A DNA stretch of 64,000 nucleotides from an uncultured Granulosicoccaceae bacterium (GCA_938005265.1 CALLOA010000162.1:1-64000); one strand, 5' to 3'. Counted from the stretch's first letter, positions 36,426 through 46,348 are shown. Program-made: numbers and translations. Notes: generated by a model not told the origin, from the sequence alone.

Positions 36426-38867
36426 CTATTTCTTTTTGCGTGGTTTGCGCGCTTTTTTGGTTTCAAACAGTACTTTGAATACGTCTGTGTAACGTGATGC
36501 AAAATGCGCTTTCATGCCACGGCGGATATGCGCTGGTAATTCGTCGAAATCGCGGCGGTTGGCTTCCGGAAGGATAACCTCGTTAATAGACGTACGTTTC
36601 GCTGCAATGATTTTTTCCCTGATCCCGCCCACAGCCAGTACTTCACCTGTCAACGTTAATTCCCCGGTCATGGCAACATTCTTCCTGGGTGCTACATCCA
36701 AAGCCAGTGAAAGCAAAGCGCTGGTCATGCTGATACCGGCACTGGGTCCGTCTTTTGGAGTTGCACCCTCAGGAACATGCAGATGAATGCTGTTGTTGAG
36801 GAAAAAATCTGTATTGACACCAAACGTTTTGCTATTGGTTGTTGCGTAACTGTGAGCGATCTGCGCTGATTCATTCATAACCTTACCGAGTTGTCCGGTC
36901 AAGGTGATTGCGCGGCCTTTATCGTGTACTGAGGTCGCTTCAATGGGTAGTGTGGTGCCGCCCAAAGAAGTCCATGCAAGGCCGGTAACGATGCCTTTGC
37001 CACTAAGCCGGCTGTCATCGCGGAAATAGGGTGGACCAATATACTCTTCGAGATTGCGCCCGGAAATGCTGACCTTTTCAGTCTTGCCAAGCAGCTTGAC
37101 TATCGACTTACGCAGTACCTTGTGGAGTAGTTTCTCCAGATTACGTACACCTGCTTCACGTGCGTAGCCTTCAATCAACAGTTTCAAAGCGCTGTCACTG
37201 ATTTTGACCTGGGTCTTGCCGACATTGTTTCTTTCCAGCAAACGCGGCCACAAATGATTCCGGGCAATTTCCAATTTTTCCGAGGCGATGTAACCACCGA
37301 GTCTGATGGTATCCATGCGATCAAGCAGGGCTCTCGGAATAGTATCGAGTTGATTCGCAGTGCAAATGAACAAGACTTTTGACAGGTCGACTCGCAGATC
37401 CAGGTAGTGATCCAGGAACTCGCTATTTTGTTCAGGGTCCAGTACTTCGAGTAATGCTGAAGCCGGATCGCCGTGGTAGGAAGCACCGATCTTGTCAATC
37501 TCATCCAGCATGATCACCGGGTTACTGACCTTCACCTGTTTTAATGCTTGAACCAGTTTTCCGGGCATGGCACCGATGTAGGTGCGTCGATGGCCTTTAA
37601 TTTCCGCTTCATCGCGCATACCCCCCAGGCTGAATCGGTAGAACTCGCGCCCCAGGCATTCCGCTATCGACTTGCCGATTGAAGTTTTGCCAACCCCCGG
37701 AGGGCCGACAAAAAGCAGAATTGAGCCGCTGATTTCCCCACGAAACGAACCCATGGCAAGGAATTCAACGATACGATCTTTTATATCTTCCAGACCGGCG
37801 TGATCGCGATTCAGAACCTTCTTTGCGTTACGAATGCCGAGTTTGTCTTTTGAAGCAATACCCCAAGGCAGGATGCTAAGCCAGTCAAGATAGTTCCTTG
37901 TTACGCCATATTCGGGAGAGCCACTTTCAAGCACTGACAATTTATTAGCTTCCTCTTCGAAACGCTCCATGACGTGATCTGGTGGTTCACGCTCAGACAT
38001 GCGTTCCTTGAATTGATCAAGATCAGCTGTGCGGTCATCTTTGGCAATGCCCAGTTCACGTTGAATCACCTTGAGCTCTTCCCGTAGAAAGAACTCGCGC
38101 TGGTGTTTCGACATTTTCTGTTCTACTTCACTGCGAATCTCACTTTGCAACTTCGCTACTTCAAGTTCTTTATGTAGCAGCAGAAGTACTCTTTCCATCC
38201 GTTTTTGCAATTTCACGGTCGCCAGAATTTGTTGCAAGTCCGGGCCTTGAGCTGTGGTTATAGCTGCTGCAAAGTCAGCCAGTGGAGACGGATCATTGAG
38301 GTTAAAGTGGTTGAGGAAATTCTTTAATTCTTCGTTATACAAAGGATTGAGCGGGATTAATTCTTTGATGGCCTGAATCAATGCCATGGCATAGGCTTTA
38401 ATTTCCGGGGTGTTGCCGTTTTCTTCTTTGGGGTAGGTTACAGTCGCTGCATAGGGTGGTTCGTCACTTATCCAGTCCTTGATTTTGAATCGCTGCAAAC
38501 CCTGGGCTATGAACTGGATTTTGCCGTTACTTGAGACAACATTGTGCAGTCTGATGACACAACCAATTGAAGAAAAATTTTTTATATCAGTTGTTGCACC
38601 TTCAGTATCTCCGGCATAGCTCAGGCCGAGCAGATGAGCATCCATGGCAGACAACCGTTCGAATGTATCTTCCCAGGGTTCGGCATCTACGACCAGTGGT
38701 TGCACTTGCGCGGGGAAAAAGGGCCGTTCAAATATCGGTAGCAGCAGCAGCCGCTCAGGTAGTGCCTGTTCAGCGAGAATCAGGTTGGTATCAGCTGACT
38801 CTGAAGCAGCAATAGCTGAGTCATCACCATCTATAATTTCTGAAGCTTCCTGCGAGTCGTCGTGCAT
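36426..38867 (-). CDS. lon: ATP-dependent Lon protease (second-type paralogue)
   Basis: A LonA-fold serine protease of 813 aa: N-terminal substrate-binding domain (LLLPIFERPFFPAQVQPLVV at about 40-60), AAA+ module with Walker A FVGPPGVGKTS at about 390 and IMLDEIDKIG, and the protease domain with the Ser in PKDGPSAGISM and the Lys in GGIREKIIAAKR. The first segment (LLLPIFERPFFPAQVQPL rather than LPVLPLRDVVVYP) and the KKARKPRKKK end resemble the additional Lon-like proteases of Pseudomonas (AsrA-type, linked to heat and aminoglycoside stress) more than housekeeping Lon. There is no clpX or hupB beside it, which supports that view. Confidence 0.88.
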   Translation of the reverse strand: MHDDSQEASEIIDGDDSAIAASESADTNLILAEQALPERLLLLPIFERPFFPAQVQPLVVDAEPWEDTFERLSAMDAHLLGLSYAGDTEGATTDIKNFSSIGCVIRLHNVVSSNGKIQFIAQGLQRFKIKDWISDEPPYAATVTYPKEENGNTPEIKAYAMALIQAIKELIPLNPLYNEELKNFLNHFNLNDPSPLADFAAAITTAQGPDLQQILATVKLQKRMERVLLLLHKELEVAKLQSEIRSEVEQKMSKHQREFFLREELKVIQRELGIAKDDRTADLDQFKERMSEREPPDHVMERFEEEANKLSVLESGSPEYGVTRNYLDWLSILPWGIASKDKLGIRNAKKVLNRDHAGLEDIKDRIVEFLAMGSFRGEISGSILLFVGPPGVGKTSIGKSIAECLGREFYRFSLGGMRDEAEIKGHRRTYIGAMPGKLVQALKQVKVSNPVIMLDEIDKIGASYHGDPASALLEVLDPEQNSEFLDHYLDLRVDLSKVLFICTANQLDTIPRALLDRMDTIRLGGYIASEKLEIARNHLWPRLLERNNVGKTQVKISDSALKLLIEGYAREAGVRNLEKLLHKVLRKSIVKLLGKTEKVSISGRNLEEYIGPPYFRDDSRLSGKGIVTGLAWTSLGGTTLPIEATSVHDKGRAITLTGQLGKVMNESAQIAHSYATTNSKTFGVNTDFFLNNSIHLHVPEGATPKDGPSAGISMTSALLSLALDVAPRKNVAMTGELTLTGEVLAVGGIREKIIAAKRTSINEVILPEANRRDFDELPAHIRRGMKAHFASRYTDVFKVLFETKKARKPRKKK

Positions 38868-39094
38868 CTGCTAAGGTCGTCGTTGCTCAATGGGTTAAGG
38901 GCGCAAAAAACGCTGCCCGCCCTGTCAAAGATATTGACAGTGATGACGAATTCAAGGCCATCGTGTTGCAGTTGGCATTCGCACCTTGTTGACAGGGATC
39001 GAGCAATTTTGCGGCCATGCTGTGAAGGATAATCTTGCTGCACCTGTTTTGATTAAGCCGCATAGGAAAGTGGTGCATTTGAGTACAGGGTTTG

Positions 39095-41221
39095 TTACTC
39101 CAGCAAGGCTCGCAGGTCTGCCAGGGTTGATTTGCCGGTTTGCAGATTGCGCTCTTGTGCATCGGCGGAGAGCTCAACGCCCAGTTGGTCCATATCCTCA
39201 CCGGCAATAGCTTCCAGAAACCGACTGGGTTCCGGCCGGGTCTGTTCACCGAAACGATTGCGGCTGGATGCCATTGTGAAGGTTAAACGGTGCTGTGCAC
39301 GGGTTATTCCGACATAAGCCAGACGCCGCTCTTCCTGCAACTGATCATCTTCGGTTGAATTGTAGTGTGGCAATATGCCTTCTTCCATGCCGGCAATGTA
39401 TACGTGTGGATATTCCAGCCCTTTTGCAGCGTGTAACGTCATCAGTTGAACCGCGCTGTGGTCTTCTCCATCGCCAGAGTCACCGCCTGAGTCATCCTGA
39501 TTTTGCCGGGATAGCATATCCACCAACGCCACATGGGCGACCAGTGCGGCAAAGTCGCGTTCGGTATCCGGTGCCTCCGGATCATCATCTGAGGCGAGTC
39601 GCTGCATCCAGTCGAGCATCTCTGTGACGTTGTCTCGCGAGCGTTGCAGTGCTGCCTCGGATGAAGCCTGGTCCGCAAGCCAAGAGTCATAGTCAATCAT
39701 GTCGAGTAGCGTTCGAACCGCTTGCACTGGTTCGCCGCGTTGCGCGTGATCGGCCTGCATTACAATTCTGTTGGCAAATTCCTGCAGCTTTATTGCAGCG
39801 CGTGCTGGCAGGCTCGAGGGCATGGCATCGTGCAGGCAGGCCTCGAATAACGGGCATTGGCATTCAGCAGCGAACAATCCCAGCTGCTGCAATGTACGGG
39901 GGCCGATCTCGCGTTTGGGTCGATTAACGACTCGCAGGAAGGCATTGTCATCGGCAGGATTGGTCATAACCCGCAGGTAAGCCATCAGATCTTTGACTTC
40001 CGGAAAGTCAAAGTACGAGCGACCACCGCTAACCTGATAGCGCACACCGCGTTCACGCAAGGCCTGCTCCAGTTGCCGTGACTGGTAGTTGCTGCGATAA
40101 AGGATGGCAATATCACTGGCGCGCACGTTGTATCGAAATTTTTGGGTCAGAATATCGGCAGCAATCCACTCGGCCTCGTCACTGCCGTCGCGGCAAACTG
40201 ACAGCCTGAGTCGCTCGCCGATGGCGAGATCACTCCACAGCGTCTTTTCAAATACGTGGGGGTTTTGTGCGATCACTGCGTTGGCACTGCGCAGTATTCT
40301 CTGACTGGAGCGATAGTTTTGCTCCAGCTTGATAACTTTGAGTTGCGGGAAGTCGCTTGCCAGCGTTACCAGATTTTGCGGATTGGCACCGCGCCATGAA
40401 TAAATGCTCTGGTCATCATCACCGACTGCAGTAAGGATGCCCTTATCGCCGAGCAGTAATTTAACCAGCTCGTACTGGCAAAGATTGGTGTCCTGGTATT
40501 CATCAACCAACAATTGCCCCAATTTTTCCTGAACCCGCTCGCGTACTTTACTATCGCCACGCAACAACAGAACTGGCAAGCTGATAAGGTCATCGAAATC
40601 CAGAGCATTACAGGAAGCGAGGAACTTCTGGTATTCGGTATAGATTTGAGCTTGTAGATGGCCTAAGGGGTCATCCGCCAGGGCCGTGGCATCCCGAGGT
40701 GATATCAGGGCGTTTTTCCATTGGCTGATCGTAGCTGCAATTGATTTTTCTTCACCTGGCTGTTTGGTATCAGTCAGGATATCGCTGATCACTGAACGGC
40801 TGTCATTAGCATCGAAGATGGAAAAGCCGGGTCGCAAATTGTGCAGTTGTTCGAGATCAGTAGTGGCGCTTGTATTGCTGTTGTTACCGGCTGGTGTTGT
40901 GGCTCGATTTTTACGTGCTGCATATTGGTGCAGTAAACCCAGACCGAGCCGGTGAAACGTGGAAACACGGAGTTTGCTGCTATCTGATTTTTGCATCATC
41001 CGTGACAGGCGAGTTTTCATCTCTGCGGCAGCTTTGTTGGTAAAAGTCACAGCCACGATTTCTGAAGCTTCACACTCCTTTTTATCAACCAGCCAGGCAA
41101 TCTTGCTCGTTATGACTCCGGTTTTTCCACTGCCGGCACCCGCGAGTACAAGCAGAGGCTGGTCAACTGTCGTGACAGCTTCGCGTTGTTGCGGATTGAG
41201 GTGAGCGATAGAGAGTTGCAT
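39095..41221 (-). CDS. rep: ATP-dependent DNA helicase Rep
   Basis: A superfamily 1A 3'-5' helicase that removes proteins ahead of replication forks. It is 708 aa, a little longer than E. coli Rep (673). Motif I AGAGSGKTGVITSKI is at about 27, motif II VDEYQDTNLCQYELVKLL at about 235, and motifs IV-VI include VGDDDQSIYSWRGA, LTLHAAKGLEYPHV and RLAYVGITRAQ. An insertion of Asn/Ser/Thr residues (about 110-130) follows the 1A/1B boundary. It begins MQLSIAHLNPQQREAV, like Rep rather than UvrD. Confidence 0.92.
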   Translation of the reverse strand: MQLSIAHLNPQQREAVTTVDQPLLVLAGAGSGKTGVITSKIAWLVDKKECEASEIVAVTFTNKAAAEMKTRLSRMMQKSDSSKLRVSTFHRLGLGLLHQYAARKNRATTPAGNNSNTSATTDLEQLHNLRPGFSIFDANDSRSVISDILTDTKQPGEEKSIAATISQWKNALISPRDATALADDPLGHLQAQIYTEYQKFLASCNALDFDDLISLPVLLLRGDSKVRERVQEKLGQLLVDEYQDTNLCQYELVKLLLGDKGILTAVGDDDQSIYSWRGANPQNLVTLASDFPQLKVIKLEQNYRSSQRILRSANAVIAQNPHVFEKTLWSDLAIGERLRLSVCRDGSDEAEWIAADILTQKFRYNVRASDIAILYRSNYQSRQLEQALRERGVRYQVSGGRSYFDFPEVKDLMAYLRVMTNPADDNAFLRVVNRPKREIGPRTLQQLGLFAAECQCPLFEACLHDAMPSSLPARAAIKLQEFANRIVMQADHAQRGEPVQAVRTLLDMIDYDSWLADQASSEAALQRSRDNVTEMLDWMQRLASDDDPEAPDTERDFAALVAHVALVDMLSRQNQDDSGGDSGDGEDHSAVQLMTLHAAKGLEYPHVYIAGMEEGILPHYNSTEDDQLQEERRLAYVGITRAQHRLTFTMASSRNRFGEQTRPEPSRFLEAIAGEDMDQLGVELSADAQERNLQTGKSTLADLRALLE

Positions 41222-41366
41222 GTAGATCGGGTGTTATTGAGACGGAGCAGTGTATCCGAGACTTGAACAAATGTTCAGTCTTGACATCTGTGCCACTGGC
41301 ATGTTCCATATCGCCTTTCGAAATGCAGGTCCGGGTCTTCGAGCCGGCGAATACAAGGAGAAAATA

Positions 41367-42176
41367 TTGCAGCAAGAAAACGAATTTGCCGCGGAGCTGG
41401 CAGTTGCGGTCAAGGCCTGCAACCTGGCGCAGGAAGTGATTCGCAGCTACTTCCTCAAAAATTTTGAAGTTGAGGAAAAGGCGGACAAGTCCCCCGTTAC
41501 CATTGCTGATATTGAAGCCGAGAAAGTTATTCGAACAACCTTGCTGGACGCCTTTCCCGACTATGGATTTTATGGTGAAGAAACCGGTCAGCAGGCTATG
41601 CATTCAGCTTACCGTTGGTTGGTTGATCCGATTGACGGCACTAAAAGTTTTGTGCGTGGCTCGCCCTTTTTTTCCACCCAGATAGCGCTGCAAAAAGACA
41701 ACAGTCTGGTCGTGGGTGTATCCAATGCGCCGTGTTATGGGCTGAATGCTGATCTGCAGGGGCAGGGAGAGCAAGTGACCGCGGTAGCCGGCCAGGCCGT
41801 TCAACTGAATGGCGTGGCTGTAACAACCAGTGGTACAACCAGATTGCAGGATGCTTTTTTGTCCAGCGGCAACCTTAAAACCATGTCGTCGGACGACGCA
41901 TTGTGGCAACGCTATGGGCAATTGGTACGCCAGGTGGCAAGAGTGCGCGGATACGGCGATTTCTGCCATTATCATCAACTCGTCTCGGCCCAGGCTGATC
42001 TGGTCATTGAGTCTGATGTGAATATTCTGGATATAGCCGCGCTATCGCTAGCGGTGACAGAGGCGGGTGGTGTGTTCACTGATCTGCAAGGTCACCCTGT
42101 CGGCCTGGAAACGACCAGTGTTCTGGCTGCGGCGACGCCCGAGCTGCACCAGCAGGCGCTGGAACTGCTGAATTAA
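41367..42176 (+). CDS. hisN: histidinol-phosphatase, inositol-monophosphatase family
   Basis: A Mg-dependent phosphatase of about 269 aa from TTG 41367, which has AAGGAG six bases upstream; the longer frame from 41250 has no ribosome-binding site. The metal-binding motifs are GEETG, VDPIDGTKSFVRGSPFF (the HisN form of the DPIDGT motif) and NILDIAALSLAVTEAGG. HisN dephosphorylates histidinol-phosphate in histidine synthesis in organisms that lack the HisB phosphatase domain. Generic inositol or 3'-phosphoadenosine phosphatase activity is less likely given KSFVRG. Confidence 0.85.
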   Translation: MQQENEFAAELAVAVKACNLAQEVIRSYFLKNFEVEEKADKSPVTIADIEAEKVIRTTLLDAFPDYGFYGEETGQQAMHSAYRWLVDPIDGTKSFVRGSPFFSTQIALQKDNSLVVGVSNAPCYGLNADLQGQGEQVTAVAGQAVQLNGVAVTTSGTTRLQDAFLSSGNLKTMSSDDALWQRYGQLVRQVARVRGYGDFCHYHQLVSAQADLVIESDVNILDIAALSLAVTEAGGVFTDLQGHPVGLETTSVLAAATPELHQQALELLN

Positions 42177-42222
42177 AGCCAAGCCGTTGGTCTGGAAACT
42201 TCGCTTCGACACGGCGTTTGTG

Positions 42223-42966
42223 CTAATGCATGAATACCCCACCGTTGACGGGCAGGTTGATGCCGGTGATGTAGCTGCTGTCGGGGTGCACCAGAAACGA
42301 TACCGCATTGGCGATGTCAGCGGGCTGCCCGACACGGCCTACGGGTATGTTATTGATAATTTCGCGTCTTTGGGGTTCAGGAATGGTTTGCACCATCTCG
42401 GTATCTATAAAACCGGGTGATATTGAATTTACAGTCACCTGTTTGGAGGCGGTTTCACGTGCAACCGCCATGGTGAAGCCATGCACGCCAGCCTTGGCTG
42501 CCGAGTAATTGGCCTGGCCGAACTGACCGCGTTGGCCATTGACTGATGAAATATTGATGATGCGCCCGAACCCTGCATCCATCATCGGCGTGATGAATTG
42601 GCGTGTCACGTTGTACATCCCTCCAAGATTGACATCGATTACCGCCTGCCATTGGTGGGGTTCCATCTTTTTGAGCGTGCTGTCGCGAACAATGCCGGCG
42701 TTATTCACCAACACACGCACGCTGCCTGCTGTAGCAAGCTCAGCTGCCATCTGCTCGCATTGCGAGTAGTCACTGACATCCGCTGCTATCAGGCCAGGAT
42801 TGAATCCATCGGCTTTCTGACTGTCCAGCCAGGCTAGTGCACTAGCCTGTTCAGCCGGGTGATAGTTTGCGAACACAGCATATCCTGCTGCTTCCAGAGC
42901 ACGGCATATTGCTGTACCAAGGCCGCCAGTGCCGCCCGTTACCAGTGCAAGATCAGATGATGTCAT
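42223..42966 (-). CDS. phaB: acetoacetyl-CoA reductase (short-chain dehydrogenase)
   Basis: A 247-aa NADPH-dependent SDR that makes (R)-3-hydroxybutyryl-CoA for polyhydroxybutyrate. It has the nucleotide motif TGGTGGLGTAI at about 10, NNAG at about 88, and the catalytic Ser...Tyr-x-x-x-Lys in ISSVNGQRGQFGQANYSAAKAG. The SSVNGQRGQFGQ.NYSAAKAG block is characteristic of PhaB, in contrast to FabG. No phaC or phaA is next to it, so the polymer pathway genes must be elsewhere. It is divergent from the cyclase gene. Confidence 0.85.
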   Translation of the reverse strand: MTSSDLALVTGGTGGLGTAICRALEAAGYAVFANYHPAEQASALAWLDSQKADGFNPGLIAADVSDYSQCEQMAAELATAGSVRVLVNNAGIVRDSTLKKMEPHQWQAVIDVNLGGMYNVTRQFITPMMDAGFGRIINISSVNGQRGQFGQANYSAAKAGVHGFTMAVARETASKQVTVNSISPGFIDTEMVQTIPEPQRREIINNIPVGRVGQPADIANAVSFLVHPDSSYITGINLPVNGGVFMH

Positions 42967-43196
42967 AAGTTGGATTTCTAGCTCGGAATCTTTGTAATTA
43001 CAGCTGCTGAGCCGGTTGGCTGGATAATTGTATGTATTTTTTTACAGGTTGGACAGGCTCTTGCGGAAACGAATGGTATTCGCGCTGTCCAATGTAAATT
43101 GAAGCCGCGTGTTACTGTGTACGGTATTATACTAGCCAACAGATTCTTGACTCCCGATCCAGCTCTTGAGCAGAGCTTATTACCGGTTAACCATTC

Positions 43197-44567
43197 GTGA
43201 GAATCCCTTTTTTCAATCCCGGTAGACACAGCGTAGCCCTGTCGCTACTGCTTTCGCTCGTCTTTATTCTTCTTTTGTTTACAGGTTTGGGCGTATTTCG
43301 CCTCTACTTTGATTTTGACTGGAATGCAGGTGCTGATGACGGGCAACTCTTTTCTTTGAAAATCCGTGGCGGTAACTCATTCGATCTCTTTTCCGCCAAG
43401 AGCCTTGGCGCTTCATTCTGGCTGTCGCAATGCGCCATTCTTTGCCTGGCCATCATCATGCCTTTGTTCCGCCCCGTAGGCGCCGCGTTGTTGTCGCTGG
43501 CGACTGTTGTCGGAATTTTCTACCTGCACATGAACGATGGCGGCAGTGTTGCAGCGGTTCCGGTCGAATTTGCCTGCCTGTCTGTACTGGTGCTGTTATG
43601 CCTGTACACCCTTCTGGCGTTCCACACAGAGTTACGTGACCGCAGGCGCTTCACCTCACTAATGAGTCAGTATGTCCCACCTGAGCTCGCAGTCGAGTAC
43701 AGTCGCGATCCTCGTGGCATCGGGCTAGCTGGCGAACAACGTGAAATCAGCGTACTTTTCTGCGATGTTGTCGGTTTCTCGGCGCTTTCAGAGAACATGG
43801 ATTCGCCCAGTGTTGCGATATGGCTTAACAGTTATTTCTCTCTTGTCAGCAAAATCGTGGTTCGTCATGCCGGTACTATCGATAAGTATATCGGCGACAG
43901 CGTCATGGCTTTCTGGGGCGCGCCGTCTGAGAGTAATAGCCATGCACATGATGCATTGTCCGCTGCTCTGGACATTCAACAGGAATTGTCGCAACTAAAC
44001 AGCCAATACCGGGAAGAAGGATTACCAGAGATCACGGTAGGCATCGGTGTCAGCACCGGGCTTGTCAGTGTTGGCAACCTTGGCTCCGAGTATCGTATGG
44101 CCTATACCGTTGTCGGCGATACGGTGAATGTCGCACAACGCGTTGAGGAACAGACTCGGCTCTATGGTGTACCCATCGCCGTGGCCGGTGAGACTGCTGA
44201 AGTACTTCCGGATATGCTATTCAGAGAGCTCGATACCGTTAATATTCGCGGTCGCAGCAAACCGATCAGGATGTTCCAGCCTCTGGGAAGCATTGCGGAT
44301 GCTTCGCCTGAAACCCGGCAAATGGCGCGCGAGCACCGGCAGGCCATGCGAGCCAGCAAAGCCGGTCAATGGAAGGAAGCGTCCGAGATTTTCTCCCGCT
44401 TGAAAGATGATTGGGGCCCCGAACGCATGTATGAACTCTATTTACATGGTATCGCACAAGCGTCTGCCGCGCCGGCTGATCGCGGTGTTGCCGGCACCGA
44501 TAGTCGTGGGATACCCGGTGTGGTTGCAAAATCCGCTCTGGGTACTTCGCGCTCTCAGGTTTCCTGA
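43197..44567 (+). CDS. membrane-anchored class III adenylate cyclase
   Basis: A 456-aa protein that probably makes cAMP. About two to four hydrophobic segments occupy residues 12-145. The cyclase domain follows (about 180-360): metal-binding Asp in SVLFCDVVGFSALSE (about 190) and GTIDKYIGDSVMAFWG (about 230), with the Lys of DKYIGD and Thr of AYTVVGDTVN at the adenine-selecting positions. VNVAQR supplies the transition-state Asn and Arg. All catalytic residues are present, so it should be active. A C-terminal region (about 375-430) has a possible helical repeat. GTG 43197 is the start, with only a weak ribosome-binding site. Confidence 0.88.
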   Translation: MRIPFFNPGRHSVALSLLLSLVFILLLFTGLGVFRLYFDFDWNAGADDGQLFSLKIRGGNSFDLFSAKSLGASFWLSQCAILCLAIIMPLFRPVGAALLSLATVVGIFYLHMNDGGSVAAVPVEFACLSVLVLLCLYTLLAFHTELRDRRRFTSLMSQYVPPELAVEYSRDPRGIGLAGEQREISVLFCDVVGFSALSENMDSPSVAIWLNSYFSLVSKIVVRHAGTIDKYIGDSVMAFWGAPSESNSHAHDALSAALDIQQELSQLNSQYREEGLPEITVGIGVSTGLVSVGNLGSEYRMAYTVVGDTVNVAQRVEEQTRLYGVPIAVAGETAEVLPDMLFRELDTVNIRGRSKPIRMFQPLGSIADASPETRQMAREHRQAMRASKAGQWKEASEIFSRLKDDWGPERMYELYLHGIAQASAAPADRGVAGTDSRGIPGVVAKSALGTSRSQVS

Positions 44568-44611
44568 TGTGGGTCTGAATGCCAGCTTGGTAATTCAGTC
44601 CACCCGTATAC

Positions 44612-45313
44612 TTAATCCACCCGCAGCCAATTCGCTCCGTCAAACTGCTCCTGCGGACGATAATCCGCTTTGTAATCCATTTTGTTACAACCCTCGATCC
44701 AGTATCCCAGGTACAAATGCTCGAAGTTCATTTCGGTGCTTAGCGCTATTTGCTGCAGAATGGCAAAACGACCCAATCCTCGATGAGCCATCGCCGGATC
44801 GAAAAAGGTATAGACGGCTGACAGGCCACTACTGGTTGCATCGGTAACCGCTACTGCAAGACATTGATCATCAAGCCGGATTTCTACGAATACGGTGTCT
44901 CCCCAAGGGTTCAGCAGGAAGCGTTCAAAATCTTCAGGTGTCGGATTGTCCATGCCATCTCCGGCATGGCGTTCCGCCAGGTAGCGCTGGTAGAGCTCGA
45001 AATACTCGGGTGTGAAGCGAGCTTTGCAGTACCGAACGGTGAGATCCTGATTGAGTTTCAGATTTCGCCGGTCAGTCCGCCGTAGGCGGCACTCGTTAAC
45101 CAGAATCCTCACAGGCACGCAGGCTTTGCAGCTGTTGCAGGCTGGGCGGTAGACAAATTCTCCCGAGCGCCTGAAACCCCTTGATATCAATTGGTTATAG
45201 ACACCACCGGGATTTGGGTGATGTGGATCAGCATATATATTGAGGGCCAGCCTGTCCGGCAGGTAGCCACAGGAATTTTCTGTACCCTGAAATAATTTAA
45301 TGCGTTGTGACAT
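44612..45313 (-). CDS. bpt: aspartate/glutamate leucyltransferase
   Basis: Transfers leucine from Leu-tRNA to N-terminal Asp or Glu, marking proteins for ClpS/ClpAP. It is 233 aa, the family length. The N-terminal Cys cluster (NSCGYLP; YRPACNSCKACVPVRI) and GDTVFVEIRLD, YTFFDPAMAHRGLGRFAILQQIA and LGYWIEGCNKMDYKADYRP are conserved family blocks. In many genomes it is near aat and infA; neither is next to it here. Confidence 0.93.
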   Translation of the reverse strand: MSQRIKLFQGTENSCGYLPDRLALNIYADPHHPNPGGVYNQLISRGFRRSGEFVYRPACNSCKACVPVRILVNECRLRRTDRRNLKLNQDLTVRYCKARFTPEYFELYQRYLAERHAGDGMDNPTPEDFERFLLNPWGDTVFVEIRLDDQCLAVAVTDATSSGLSAVYTFFDPAMAHRGLGRFAILQQIALSTEMNFEHLYLGYWIEGCNKMDYKADYRPQEQFDGANWLRVD

Positions 45314-45676
45314 AAAAGAAGTCTAGCAGCTAGTGGCTATCGTCAACCAGAAGCATGAAAAGGCAAAAAACTGTTCTGTCGGAGGTTGAGGCCACGTACT
45401 TTGCGAAGGTATCGATGATGTTTGCGACCTTGTTCACAATTTCTTCGTCAAATAGGAGTATCATGCCGGCCGTTGGTGCGTCCGGTGCCAGAGGTCAGAG
45501 CCTGTTTGCTGATTGATTCTTTCAGATTTCTAACTAATCTAACGAGTCTCGCACATATGCCTTTCCAGTAAGTCTCGCATCACTCAGACACGACATTTTC
45601 TCAATGTTTTGCGACCTGTTTTATACAGATTGTCAACACTGGTTAACTATCGTTCTGGTCGAGAGTCTCATGCCCG
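45314..45676. other. spacer between bpt and the membrane-domain gene
   Basis: A 363-base divergent region. A short frame (45355-45516, 53 codons, ATG) exists on the plus strand without a ribosome-binding site or family resemblance, and I do not call it a gene. No hairpins of note. Confidence 0.4.
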
Positions 45677-46306
45677 GTGACTGATAAAATAACATCCGTG
45701 AAAGCAAAATTGAAAAACAGAAATTCTGAAGCGACAAGCAACCTGCAGCTGAACACAACTGTGTCCGGTGCCAGCGCTATGCAGCCGCAACCCGTTTTAG
45801 ACGGGACACGGGTAGTTGCGGTTGAGCGGCGGGCAGACCACGCTGATGCGGCTGAATCGGGGCTGGGTAGTCAGCTGGCAGTCGCGCTCTGGACAGCTGC
45901 TGTACGACAGTTCCGCTTTCCAAAATTTGTGCGTGGCCTGACCGAGGCACTGATTTTTTGTGGTATCTATCTTGTGGCCGGATACATCAGCCTTGGCATC
46001 AGCATCGAGGCCATGTTGGTACCCATGGTACCCATCGTCCTGCTTATGATGTTTTGCATGGTTGCCAGTGGTGTCTACCGCGAAGAAATTACCAATTCGA
46101 TATTGAATTTGTACATTCACTCTATCTACGGCTTTTTTCTGGCAAGTGTGGGCTACCTTTTGCTCACTTTCGCTTTACCTCCGGAATACTCAGGGCCTAA
46201 ATTTATATTTTTCTTCCTGTATTTCGCATTCTTTGTGATGAACACGCTACGCCCGATTATCAGCGGTACCGATTTCATGGATGGTGGAGGGCGGCGCAAT
46301 AACTAG
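45677..46306 (+). CDS. orphan EpsB/PEP-CTERM glycosyltransferase-type membrane domain
   Basis: A 209-aa protein: about 75 hydrophilic residues, then four membrane helices at about 90-200. The arrangement resembles the N-terminal four-helix region of polyprenyl glycosylphosphotransferases of exopolysaccharide systems: ALIFCGIYLVAGYIS, then GVYREEITNSI where those enzymes have GLYRREI, then a pair of helices. The catalytic sugar-transferase half is missing: the frame ends NTLRPIISGTDFMDGGG, and nothing like the catalytic domain follows. It is either a stand-alone membrane protein of this fold or a truncated relic. The start is GTG 45677; ATG 45779 is possible. Confidence 0.55.
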   Translation: MTDKITSVKAKLKNRNSEATSNLQLNTTVSGASAMQPQPVLDGTRVVAVERRADHADAAESGLGSQLAVALWTAAVRQFRFPKFVRGLTEALIFCGIYLVAGYISLGISIEAMLVPMVPIVLLMMFCMVASGVYREEITNSILNLYIHSIYGFFLASVGYLLLTFALPPEYSGPKFIFFFLYFAFFVMNTLRPIISGTDFMDGGGRRNN

Positions 46307-46348
46307 CCGCAATAAAAACTAGCGCAATCCTGGCGTCAGGCGATTAGA

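Noticed and set aside
45355-45516. 53-codon frame in the bpt/membrane-domain spacer
   Set aside because: No ribosome-binding site, no family resemblance, and unremarkable composition.
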